From: Oscillospiraceae bacterium
GTDB taxonomy: Bacteria > Bacillota > Clostridia > Oscillospirales > Oscillospiraceae
Direction: 5' to 3'
Assembly (NCBI GenBank): GCA_017412765.1
Contig: JAFPWN010000033.1
Coordinates: 1-54,284, forward strand
Length of the DNA stretch: 54,284 nucleotides
Both the position numbers and the translations under genes were made by a program. Below are positions 1 to 5,970 of the stretch, piece by piece (the first letter of the stretch is position 1; each line of letters opens with the position of its first letter). The notes beneath the pieces are model-generated. The model saw only the letters and a list, made by a program, of their open reading frames with translations, made no database searches and was not told where the DNA came from.

Positions 1-158
1 CAATGCGTCGACAAAGTCTCCGCATCGAACATATTTTGCGCTCTCTGAGCGCAAAATATGACGCCTGCGGGCGGGTGATGCGACGTGAAGGGGCCTCTCG
101 GCCGGCCCCTTCACAGATCCCCGCCTCCTTTATCCAACGCTGTTCTTCTTTGTCTACA
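1..158 (-). repeat. Dispersed 159-bp hairpin element, copy A (at contig edge)
   Basis: This is the reverse complement of the elements at 5689-5847, 12071-12228 and 54126-54284. Read on the minus strand it starts TGTAGACAAA, carries the AAAGGAGG-containing block, an 11-bp hairpin (GTGAAGGGGCC arms), a short GCC/GGC hairpin and a perfect 14-bp hairpin (CATATTTTGCGCTC arms). It ends TTTGTCGACGCATTG at base 1. It is about one base shorter than the other copies because of small changes after TGTAGACAAA. The contig starts exactly at the end of the element, which fits an assembly break at a repeat. Confidence 0.93.
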
Positions 159-166
159 GTCACAAA

Positions 167-190
167 AGAGCCTGCCGCTTGGCAGGCTCT
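167..190. terminator. Bidirectional intrinsic terminator next to repeat copy A
   Basis: A perfect 10-bp stem (AGAGCCTGCC / GGCAGGCTCT) with loop GCTT lies between the DUF1349 gene and repeat copy A. On the plus strand it is followed by TTTTTATTTT, on the minus strand by TTTTGTG. It would end the minus-strand operon whose last stop codon is at 200-202. Like the hairpins beside copies C and D, its stem begins GAGCC and it stands just outside the TGTAGAC end of the element. Confidence 0.8.
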
Positions 191-199
191 TTTTTATTT

Positions 200-811
200 T
201 CACATTACTCTTTGTCCGTCCGGCTGCTGACCGTCGTGCGCTTTCCACGCGCATTCGGTTATTGCAAAATCTGTGAAAACCGCTCTGAAGCTCGAATCCT
301 CCGGACTGCACGCATACACGCCGAAGCGTATCTTTCCGCCGCCCTCCCAAAGATGGCATACTCGCATCTGCGTGAACTCTTTTCCGTCGTATGAGCACTC
401 GACGCAGTAATCGTCCTCCCGGCGCGAAAGACGGTACCACATCGTATTAACGCTCGCCGGAACGGCGGTCGTCGCCCAATCTGAGTAGCCGTGATTTGTG
501 ACAACCGAGCCGAGGTGGCGAAAGCTCTCGTTTTCGTATTCAACCGAAGCCTTGAGCCAGTTTTCGGCGTCGAGGTATATAACGATACCGCACTGGTCAA
601 AGCGCCGACGGCTCTCGGCAAAGTCGCACTTTACGATAAATGAGAAGAATTTTTCGTCTGTTTCCATCTGAAAAACCGGCGCGTTGTCGTTGCGGAAGTG
701 ATAATACGTTCTCTGCCAGAGGTCAGTGTGCGGGGAGGTGACAACTTCGAGCCTGCCGCCGTCGATCTTATAGCTCTCCGGTCTGCGCTCCCACGTCATT
801 TTTTCAAGCAT
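200..811 (-). CDS. DUF1349 (Ree1-like, concanavalin-fold) protein
   Basis: A 203-residue protein that resembles the DUF1349 family, a concanavalin-like beta-sandwich related to yeast Ree1. The cues are an N-terminal tryptophan-rich stretch, a central segment reading Q-C-G-I-V-I-Y then E-N-W-L-K-A-S-V-E-Y, and a C-terminal F-G-V-Y-A-C-S-P motif. The length is normal for the family. No catalytic residues are known, and carbohydrate binding is only a family-level suggestion. The ATG at 811 has GAGGAAACGCG upstream and overlaps the end of the preceding gene by 16 bp, so it is the last gene of the psuK operon. A role in pseudouridine metabolism is inferred from position only. Confidence 0.8.
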   Translation of the reverse strand: MLEKMTWERRPESYKIDGGRLEVVTSPHTDLWQRTYYHFRNDNAPVFQMETDEKFFSFIVKCDFAESRRRFDQCGIVIYLDAENWLKASVEYENESFRHLGSVVTNHGYSDWATTAVPASVNTMWYRLSRREDDYCVECSYDGKEFTQMRVCHLWEGGGKIRFGVYACSPEDSSFRAVFTDFAITECAWKAHDGQQPDGQRVM

Positions 812-1434
812 CGCGTTTCCTCCTCAATGATCTTATTCAGCTTTTCGTAAAACCTGCCTATGTGTATCCCGTCAACGAGCGCGTGGTGCGCGAGTATCGA
901 CACCGGCATGACGAGCCTGCCGCCGCGCTTGAAGTATCCGCCCCAGGTTATATGCGGATTTGATTCGCCGCCCGTGGGCTGCACGAGCGAGGTGTAGCTC
1001 ACCCAGGGTATGCACGACACAAAATACGCGCTCTCCGAGTCCCCGTCCTCCTCGATCGAGCCGCGCTCGACGGCGCTTTTGCGCGCTTTAACGGCATAGT
1101 CCATATACTCACAAAGCGGCATATCGTGGCTCAGAGCGCAGTAGCAGTAGGTACCGTCCGGGAGCGGCTCTGTGTGGGAAGTCGGGCAGGCGTCGTATTC
1201 CCGTATCGCGCCGCCGTGTATGCGCTGACGAAGCGCCGGAACAGAGTCCGCCGCCTTTGCGGCAAGGTCGATGAACGAGAGGTAAAACGACCAGCCGTGC
1301 TGTTTACATAACTCTTTAAGCTCTGTAACGTCCATCTCCGCCGTAACTCCGACGTAAGGATTGGACAGCGAGCTGAAATACTCAAAGTGCGCTCTGCGCG
1401 GATATTCGGAAAGCGGGATCTCGCGGAAGCTCAT
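796..1434 (-). CDS. Chloramphenicol acetyltransferase-fold acyltransferase
   Basis: A 212-residue protein with the overall pattern of type A chloramphenicol acetyltransferases. It contains the family's catalytic H-H-A-L-V-D-G motif (HxxxDG, about residues 185-191) and the N-terminal region (H-F-E-Y-F, N-P-Y-V-G-V-T) typical of CatA-like trimers. Many CatA-like chromosomal proteins in Clostridia are not resistance enzymes, and nothing here shows chloramphenicol is the substrate. The start overlaps the psuG stop as ATGA, so translation is probably coupled. Position in a pseudouridine operon suggests a small-molecule acetyltransferase, but the substrate is unknown. Confidence 0.85.
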   Translation of the reverse strand: MSFREIPLSEYPRRAHFEYFSSLSNPYVGVTAEMDVTELKELCKQHGWSFYLSFIDLAAKAADSVPALRQRIHGGAIREYDACPTSHTEPLPDGTYCYCALSHDMPLCEYMDYAVKARKSAVERGSIEEDGDSESAYFVSCIPWVSYTSLVQPTGGESNPHITWGGYFKRGGRLVMPVSILAHHALVDGIHIGRFYEKLNKIIEEETRCLKK

Positions 1435-2345
1435 AGTTTACATAACTCCGATGCCGTTTTCGCGGCGAGGCGTGCGTTGTTATAGACAAGCTGGATATTG
1501 GAGGCGAGCGAATCGCCGCCCGTGATATCCTTGATTCGGGCAAGGAGGAAAGGTGTTGTCTGCTTGCCGTGGATGCCCTGAGCCCTGCACTCTTCGAGCG
1601 CCTTTTCGATAGCGGCGTCGATCGTCGCCTTGTCCATGCTGTACTCCTCGGGGATCGGGTTTGTGACGAGCATACCGCCCTTGTAGCCCATATCGCGCTG
1701 CGCCTTGAACGCCGCGGCAAGCTCCTCGGGGGTGTCGATCCGGTAATCCACTCCGAAGCCGGAGCTGCGGGTGTAGAACGCGGGCAGCTCGTCGGTGCCG
1801 AAGCCGATCACGGGAACGCCCTTGGTCTCAAGATATTCGAGCGTAAGGCCGAGGTCGAGGATGGATTTCGCGCCGGCGCAGATGACCATTACCGGTGTCT
1901 GACCGAGCTCCTCGAGGTCGGCGGAGATGTCCATAGTCGTCTCAGCGCCGCGGTGAACGCCGCCTATGCCGCCGGTAGCAAAGACCTTTATGCCCGCCAT
2001 CGCGGCGATCATCATAGTCGTCGTTACGGTCGTAGCGCCGTCGGAGCCGCGCGCGACGAGCACCGGCAGGTCGCGGCGAGACGCCTTCGGAACGTCGTAG
2101 CCCTTTTTGCCGAGGTGTTCGATCTCTTCCTTGCTCAGTCCAGCCTTCAGCCTTCCGCCGATTATGGCGCAGGTCGCGGGAACGGCGCCCGCCTCGCGGA
2201 TAATGCGCTCGACGTTAAGCGCCGTTTCGACGTTCTGAGGATACGGCATTCCGTGGCTGATTATCGTGCTCTCAAGCGCGACTACGGGTCTGTTTTCGCT
2301 GAGCGCCTTCTGTACCTCCGGCGCAATATCGAGATATTTATTCAT
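1431..2345 (-). CDS. psuG: Pseudouridine-5'-phosphate glycosidase
   Basis: A 304-residue protein of the PsuG/IndA family, full length. The enzyme reversibly splits pseudouridine 5'-phosphate into uracil and ribose 5-phosphate in the cytoplasm. Recognisable blocks are A-L-E-S-T-I-I-S-H-G-M-P-Y-P near the N-terminus, the V-A-R-G-S-D-G-A-T-T-V segment, F-A-T-G-G-I-G-G-V-H-R-G, and the C-terminal G-I-H-G-K-Q-T-T-P-F-L-L motif. The ATG at 2345 overlaps the end of psuK by 8 bp, so kinase and glycosidase form a coupled two-step module that feeds uracil and ribose phosphate to central metabolism. Confidence 0.96.
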   Translation of the reverse strand: MNKYLDIAPEVQKALSENRPVVALESTIISHGMPYPQNVETALNVERIIREAGAVPATCAIIGGRLKAGLSKEEIEHLGKKGYDVPKASRRDLPVLVARGSDGATTVTTTMMIAAMAGIKVFATGGIGGVHRGAETTMDISADLEELGQTPVMVICAGAKSILDLGLTLEYLETKGVPVIGFGTDELPAFYTRSSGFGVDYRIDTPEELAAAFKAQRDMGYKGGMLVTNPIPEEYSMDKATIDAAIEKALEECRAQGIHGKQTTPFLLARIKDITGGDSLASNIQLVYNNARLAAKTASELCKL

Positions 2346-3249
2346 TATGAGCCTCCATAATTCTTTTATTTATCAGTTCATCGCTTATCGCGGGGTTTAT
2401 CGTCTCCTCGCTCTCCACGGCTATTGATCCTGCGGCGAGAGCGTATTTCGCGCTTTCAAGCGGCGATCTGCCGTCAAGGCAGCTTTTTATAAGCGCAGCC
2501 ATCGCAGCGTCGCCGCCTCCGGTCGCGTTTACAAGGCGGCAGCTATACGCCGGAACGGTGAATATCTCGCCGTCCGACAGCACCGTCATTCCGTTTGCGC
2601 CGTCGCTTATATAGGCGCTTCGCACTCCGAGCGCGCGGAAGCGCTCCGCGCAGTCGATCGCGGTCTCACCGCCAGTCAGCGCGCGAGCTTCGATTAAGTT
2701 CGGCTTTATCGTGCCGATCTTTCCGAGCACCGGTCGGAGCTTTTCGCTCTTTGCCGCCGAAACGGGGTCCGCAAAAAGCGGCGCCGTTACGTTCCGGGCG
2801 ATGTACTCTATCGCTTCCGGAGTGAGATTTCCGTCAAAAACCACGCAGGCGGCGCTGTTCAGCGTATCAAGGTTGCGGCAGATTACCTCCGGCGTTACGT
2901 ACCGCGCGATATCCGTATCGCAGACGGCAAGCTCCATATCGCCCTCGGGGTCCGATATATACAGATAGCTTGAGGTGCGCTCGCCGAACGCGCGAAGCGC
3001 CATACCGAGTCCGATTCCGAGCTCGCGGCAGCTCTCCTCGATTATCCCCGCCCAGCGGTCTGAGCCGAGGACAGTAAGCATCTCGACCGGAACGCCGAGC
3101 TTTACGAGATTGTGGGCGATATTTCTTCCGACTCCGCCGAGGCTCATAGTTACCGAGCCGGGATTGGAGTCGCGCGCTCTCAGCGGCGCGAAGCTCCTGC
3201 CGCCTATATCCACGTTTACAGCGCCGATCACGGCGACGAAGTTTTCCAT
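2338..3249 (-). CDS. psuK: PfkB-family sugar kinase, probable pseudouridine kinase
   Basis: A ribokinase-like (PfkB) kinase of 303 residues. The start ATG at 3247-3249 is chosen because GGGGTGAGAAA precedes it; an upstream in-frame extension would lie before the predicted transcript start. The N-terminal D-I-G-G-R-S-F and G-G-V-G-R-N-I-A-H-N-L blocks bind the sugar. The C-terminal N-A-T-G-G-G-D-A-A-M-A-A motif contains the anion hole and catalytic aspartate of the family. Direct overlap with psuG identifies pseudouridine as the likely substrate, with ATP-dependent 5'-phosphorylation. It is the first gene of a four-gene overlapping operon. Confidence 0.93.
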   Translation of the reverse strand: MENFVAVIGAVNVDIGGRSFAPLRARDSNPGSVTMSLGGVGRNIAHNLVKLGVPVEMLTVLGSDRWAGIIEESCRELGIGLGMALRAFGERTSSYLYISDPEGDMELAVCDTDIARYVTPEVICRNLDTLNSAACVVFDGNLTPEAIEYIARNVTAPLFADPVSAAKSEKLRPVLGKIGTIKPNLIEARALTGGETAIDCAERFRALGVRSAYISDGANGMTVLSDGEIFTVPAYSCRLVNATGGGDAAMAALIKSCLDGRSPLESAKYALAAGSIAVESEETINPAISDELINKRIMEAHNE

Positions 3250-3265
3250 TTTCTCACCCCCCGGT

Positions 3266-3294
3266 ATTATACTACTTTCCCTCTCCCAATGCAA
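3266..3294 (-). promoter_or_regulatory. Promoter of the psuK operon
   Basis: Read on the minus strand: TTGCAT (3294-3289), a 17-bp spacer, TATAAT (3271-3266), 16 bp before the psuK start. This is a near-consensus housekeeping promoter. The spacer contains CTCTCCCAAT, which recurs inverted as ATTGGGAGAG at 3333-3342 in front of spoIIID, so a regulator could bridge the divergent pair. Confidence 0.75.
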
Positions 3295-3301
3295 GCTTTG
3301 G

Positions 3302-3330
3302 GCATAACGAATGCTCTCCCGGCATAGTAT
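3302..3330 (+). promoter_or_regulatory. Possible sigma-E-type promoter of spoIIID
   Basis: GCATAAC (3302-3308), 14 bp, CATAGTAT (3323-3330) resembles the sporulation sigma-E pattern (KMATATT, 14-15 bp, CATACAMT) with about 5/7 and 6/8 matches. In Bacillus spoIIID is transcribed by sigma-E. The predicted start would leave only a very short leader before the GGGAG at 3336-3340. No good housekeeping promoter is visible here. Treat as a weak prediction. Confidence 0.4.
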
Positions 3331-3350
3331 CAATTGGGAGAGTGGTCAAC

Positions 3351-3602
3351 TTGAGGCAGGATCTGTTTGAACGCGCAAGAGAGATCGGCGGCTACATAGT
3401 TTCGGAGAACGCGACCGTTCGCGCCGCCGCGGGAAAATTCGGAATATCCAAAAGCACGGTTTTCAAGGACGTTTCCGAACGGCTGTACGCAGCCGACAGG
3501 CTCCTCTACGAGCAGTGCAAGAGCGTTCTTGAGCGCAACAAGGCCGAGCGCCACATTCGCGGCGGCGAGGCGACAAGGAAAAAGTACGAGCGTACCCGTT
3601 AA
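3351..3602 (+). CDS. spoIIID: Sporulation transcriptional regulator SpoIIID
   Basis: An 83-residue mother-cell sporulation regulator. It aligns with Bacillus SpoIIID along its length: E-R-A-R-E-I-G-G-Y-I-V, then A-T-V-R-A-A-A-G-K-F-G-I-S-K-S-T-V as the helix-turn-helix, and the C-terminal R-H-I-R-G-G-E-A-T-R-K-K-Y basic helix that contacts DNA. The TTG at 3351 is preferred because it matches the known SpoIIID N-terminus and lies 10 bp after GGGAG; a GTG at 3342 sits almost on top of that ribosome binding site. The gene is divergent from psuK. Its presence argues that the organism forms, or descends from ancestors that formed, endospores. Confidence 0.94.
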   Translation: MRQDLFERAREIGGYIVSENATVRAAAGKFGISKSTVFKDVSERLYAADRLLYEQCKSVLERNKAERHIRGGEATRKKYERTR

Positions 3603-3611
3603 GGTACGCTC
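3588..3611. terminator. Terminator between spoIIID and the M3 peptidase gene
   Basis: A perfect 9-bp stem GAGCGTACC / GGTACGCTC with a 6-base loop that contains the spoIIID stop codon. Behind it on the minus strand is GTACTTTTTCC, on the plus strand only AATATTATTATT. It probably serves mainly the convergent peptidase gene and incidentally spoIIID. Confidence 0.65.
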
Positions 3612-3618
3612 AATATTA

Positions 3619-5322
3619 TTATTCGATTCCCGTCAGATCGTAGCTTCTGAGCCACTTTTCGGCCTTTTCGCAGACGGATCTGAGGGTATTCTCGTCAAAC
3701 GGCGAATCAAGTTCCGCGTTTTTGAGAAGCTCCGTGAACGTGCGTGTGCCGCCCTGGAGTGTGTAAGCCATGTACTTATCCCACGCCTTTTTTCTGTCCT
3801 CCTGCAAAAGCGCCCAGAACTCAAGCGACACTGTCTGTGCGAGGCAGTAATCAATGTAGTAGAACGGCGAATTGTAGATGTGCTGCTGGCGCTGCCAGCC
3901 GCAGCCCTCGCCGTAGACCGGGATCTCGCCGTCGATGCGCTGCCACGGCATATAGATATCGAGAAGATCGCGCCAGAGGTAGTGGCGCTCATCGGGGCCG
4001 AACTCCGGGTGCTCGTAAACGACGTGCTGGAAGTGATCCACCATCGTGCCGTAAGGAATGAATTTCAGCGCGTCGGCAAGGTGCGCGTAGCGGTATTTGC
4101 GCGCGTCGGCGCCGAAGAAGTCCTCTGCCCACGGCCAGGCCATGAACTCCATGCTCATGGAATGCACCTCGCACGCCTCCATGCTCGGCCAGACATAGCT
4201 GAGCGGAACGCGGGAGCGGTTTGTGTAAGCGGCAAACGCGTGACCCGCCTCATGTGTCATTACCTCAACGTCGTGCTGCGTGCCGTTGAAGTTTGCGAAG
4301 ATGAACGGCACCTCGTAATCCGCGATGGAGGTGCAGTAGCCGCCGCCCTCCTTGCCCTCTGTCGAGAGGAGATCCATAAGCTCGTTATCGAGCATAACGC
4401 CGAAGAACTCGCTCGTCTCGGGGCTCAGCTCGTCATAGAACTTCTTGCCCGCCCTGACGGTATCGTCAAAGGTGCCCTGCGGCTTCGGGTTTCCGGAGCG
4501 GAAGGTGAGCGCGTTGTCGGCAAAGCTCATCGGATATTCTTTTTTGAGGCGCTTTGCCTGGCGGCGGAAAATCTTGTCTGCGACCGGCACGACGTAGTTT
4601 ATTACCGCCGCGCGGAACTTTTCGACGTCCTTTTTATCGTAGCAGTTTCTGCCCATGCGGTAGTAGCCGAGCTCGGTATAATCCTTATAGCCGAGCTTCT
4701 TGCCCATTCTCGTGCGGAGCTTAACGAGCTTGTCGTAGATCTCGTCAAGCTCGGTCTGATTATCTTTGAACCACTGACCCTCAGCCTTCCATGCGCGAAG
4801 GCGCACGTCGTCGTCAGCGGAGTTCTTGAAGGGCGAGAGCTGGCTGAGCGTATATACGCCGCCGTCGAAGGGTATCTGTGCGGAAGCGATGAGCTTCATA
4901 TAGCGGGTGGTGAGGTCGTTTTCCTTCTGCATCTCGGGGATTATCTTCGGGGAGAACGCCTTTACGGAGATCTCGGTATTGACGAACATGAGGTCGCCGT
5001 ACTCGCGCTCGAAGTCGGGGCGGAACCTGCTTTCGAGCATTGCAAGATCAAACTTCTGCTCATGCTCGCTAAGCTCCGGCGCCTTAGCGTTCCAGAAGTC
5101 CTGCTCCTTGTCGTAGAACTCGTCGCGCGTGTCGATGGAGTGACGGATGGAAACGAGATTTGAGAGCGTGTCAATGTGGCGGAGAAGCTCCTCCTTCTCG
5201 AGGAAAATTGCCTTCGCCTCGTCGTAGCTCTCCGCACCCGAGAGCTTTTCCGCTAGAGAAGAAAGCTTCGCGCCGGCTTCGTCGAGGTCGGGGCGGGTGT
5301 ACTGCATTTCAGAAAATTTCAT
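3619..5322 (-). CDS. M3 family oligoendopeptidase (not-PepF subgroup)
   Basis: A 567-residue zinc metallopeptidase of the M3B oligoendopeptidase family; the length matches the M3 subgroup separate from classical PepF. The zinc site H-E-A-G-H is at residues 357-361. A downstream glutamate in E-A-C-E-V-H-S-M (about residues 383-390) is the expected third ligand. There is no signal peptide, so it should cleave short peptides in the cytoplasm. The start at 5322 follows GGAGGCAAAAT. It is a single gene, convergent with spoIIID and divergent from the Lar-like gene. Confidence 0.95.
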   Translation of the reverse strand: MKFSEMQYTRPDLDEAGAKLSSLAEKLSGAESYDEAKAIFLEKEELLRHIDTLSNLVSIRHSIDTRDEFYDKEQDFWNAKAPELSEHEQKFDLAMLESRFRPDFEREYGDLMFVNTEISVKAFSPKIIPEMQKENDLTTRYMKLIASAQIPFDGGVYTLSQLSPFKNSADDDVRLRAWKAEGQWFKDNQTELDEIYDKLVKLRTRMGKKLGYKDYTELGYYRMGRNCYDKKDVEKFRAAVINYVVPVADKIFRRQAKRLKKEYPMSFADNALTFRSGNPKPQGTFDDTVRAGKKFYDELSPETSEFFGVMLDNELMDLLSTEGKEGGGYCTSIADYEVPFIFANFNGTQHDVEVMTHEAGHAFAAYTNRSRVPLSYVWPSMEACEVHSMSMEFMAWPWAEDFFGADARKYRYAHLADALKFIPYGTMVDHFQHVVYEHPEFGPDERHYLWRDLLDIYMPWQRIDGEIPVYGEGCGWQRQQHIYNSPFYYIDYCLAQTVSLEFWALLQEDRKKAWDKYMAYTLQGGTRTFTELLKNAELDSPFDENTLRSVCEKAEKWLRSYDLTGIE

Positions 5323-5394
5323 ATTTTGCCTCCGGTAGATGTTTTTACAAAGAGATTTTAATACCGAATTGACGATTCGTCAACCTCAAAGAGC

Positions 5395-5423
5395 TTGACG
5401 AAAGCTCTCGCGCGCGGTAAAAT
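5395..5423 (+). promoter_or_regulatory. Promoter of the Lar-like gene
   Basis: TTGACG (5395-5400), a 17-bp spacer and TAAAAT (5418-5423), about 30 bp before the ATG at 5454. A good match to a housekeeping promoter. Confidence 0.72.
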
Positions 5424-5453
5424 AACTTCAATACGTCTTTGGAGGATAGAAAG

Positions 5454-5678
5454 ATGGATATTCACGCCGAAATTGAGCTTGATATATGCCCCATCTGCGG
5501 CGGCGCGGGGCTGTTGGACGAGGAAAACGGCTTCTGCTGGGCGGTGTACTGCATGGACTGCGGGGCGCACACGGCGAGCATAGAGTACAGAACCCCCTCC
5601 GAGCGCTTCGAGGTCGCAAAAAAAGCGGCGCACCTGTGGAACGTCGGCAAGGTGCTCAGAAGCGATCCCGGCGAATAA
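5454..5678 (+). CDS. Lar-family zinc-finger protein (restriction-alleviation-like)
   Basis: A 74-residue protein with two CxxC knuckles, C12-P-I-C15-G-G and C33-M-D-C36-G-A. A W-A-V-Y-C segment between them and a W-N-V stretch near the C-terminus match the Lar/restriction-alleviation zinc-ribbon family common in phages and on bacterial chromosomes. The start at 5454 lies 8 bp after GGAGG; an in-frame TTG at 5439 would overlap that site. No phage genes are nearby, so a role in countering restriction is not supported here. It is monocistronic, followed by repeat copy B and a terminator. Confidence 0.75.
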   Translation: MDIHAEIELDICPICGGAGLLDEENGFCWAVYCMDCGAHTASIEYRTPSERFEVAKKAAHLWNVGKVLRSDPGE

Positions 5679-5688
5679 TATCTCAGAC

Positions 5689-5847
5689 TGTAGACAAAAA
5701 GGAAAAAGCGTTGGATAAAGGAGGCGGGGATCTGTGAAGGGGCCGGCCAAGAGGCCCCTTCACGTCGCATAATCCGCCCGCAGGCGTCATATTTTGCGCT
5801 CAGAGAGCGCAAAATATGTTCGATGCGGAGACTTTGTCGACGCATTG
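5689..5847 (+). repeat. Dispersed 159-bp hairpin element, copy B
   Basis: Near-identical to copies A, C and D. Its parts are: TGTAGACAAA left end; AAAGGAGG block at about 5717-5724; perfect hairpin 5734-5763 (11-bp arms, loop GGCCAAGA); small hairpin near 5775-5786; perfect hairpin 5788-5818 (14-bp arms, loop AGA); right end TTTGTCGACGCATTG. The ends form an imperfect inverted repeat, GTAGACAAA against GTCGACAAA. It lies between the Lar-like gene and that gene's terminator. No long open frame is conserved between copies: copy B has TAA where copies A and D have TCA. Confidence 0.95.
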
Positions 5848-5848
5848 A

Positions 5849-5874
5849 GCCGTGCCCTCGGGCGCGGCTTTTTT
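5849..5874 (+). terminator. Intrinsic terminator behind repeat copy B
   Basis: An 8-bp stem GCCGTGCC / GGCGCGGC with one G-T pair and loop CTCG, followed by TTTTTT. It abuts the right end of the repeat directly and would end transcripts of the Lar-like gene that run through the repeat. Confidence 0.85.
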
Positions 5875-5903
5875 AATTTTCTGTTAATGAGCTGTTACCG
5901 CGC

Positions 5904-5932
5904 TTGAAGATTGTAGAAAAGAGTGGTAAAAT
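5904..5932 (+). promoter_or_regulatory. Promoter of the dehydratase activase gene
   Basis: TTGAAG (5904-5909), 17 bp, TAAAAT (5927-5932) with a TGG extended -10 context. Because the -10 box overlaps an upstream in-frame GTG at 5923, that codon cannot be the translation start, which supports ATG 5971. Confidence 0.7.
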
Positions 5933-5970
5933 GTATGTTTGGATATTCAGAACAGGAGAATTATACTCAG

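Noticed and set aside
796-1434. Chloramphenicol resistance gene
   Set aside because: The fold and HxxxDG motif fit, but chromosomal CatA-like proteins are common and the operon context is nucleoside catabolism.
3529-5163. Long plus-strand frame of 544 codons opposite the M3 peptidase gene
   Set aside because: It is the antisense shadow of a GC-rich gene with intact H-E-A-G-H motif; it resembles no protein.
5454-5678. Prophage remnant suggested by the Lar-like gene
   Set aside because: No integrase, structural or lysis genes are nearby, and Lar-like zinc proteins occur on chromosomes.
5689-5847. Repeat ends compared with Tn7-type TGT...ACA termini
   Set aside because: Only a few bases agree and no multiple transposase-binding repeats are seen; the similarity is too short to mean anything.
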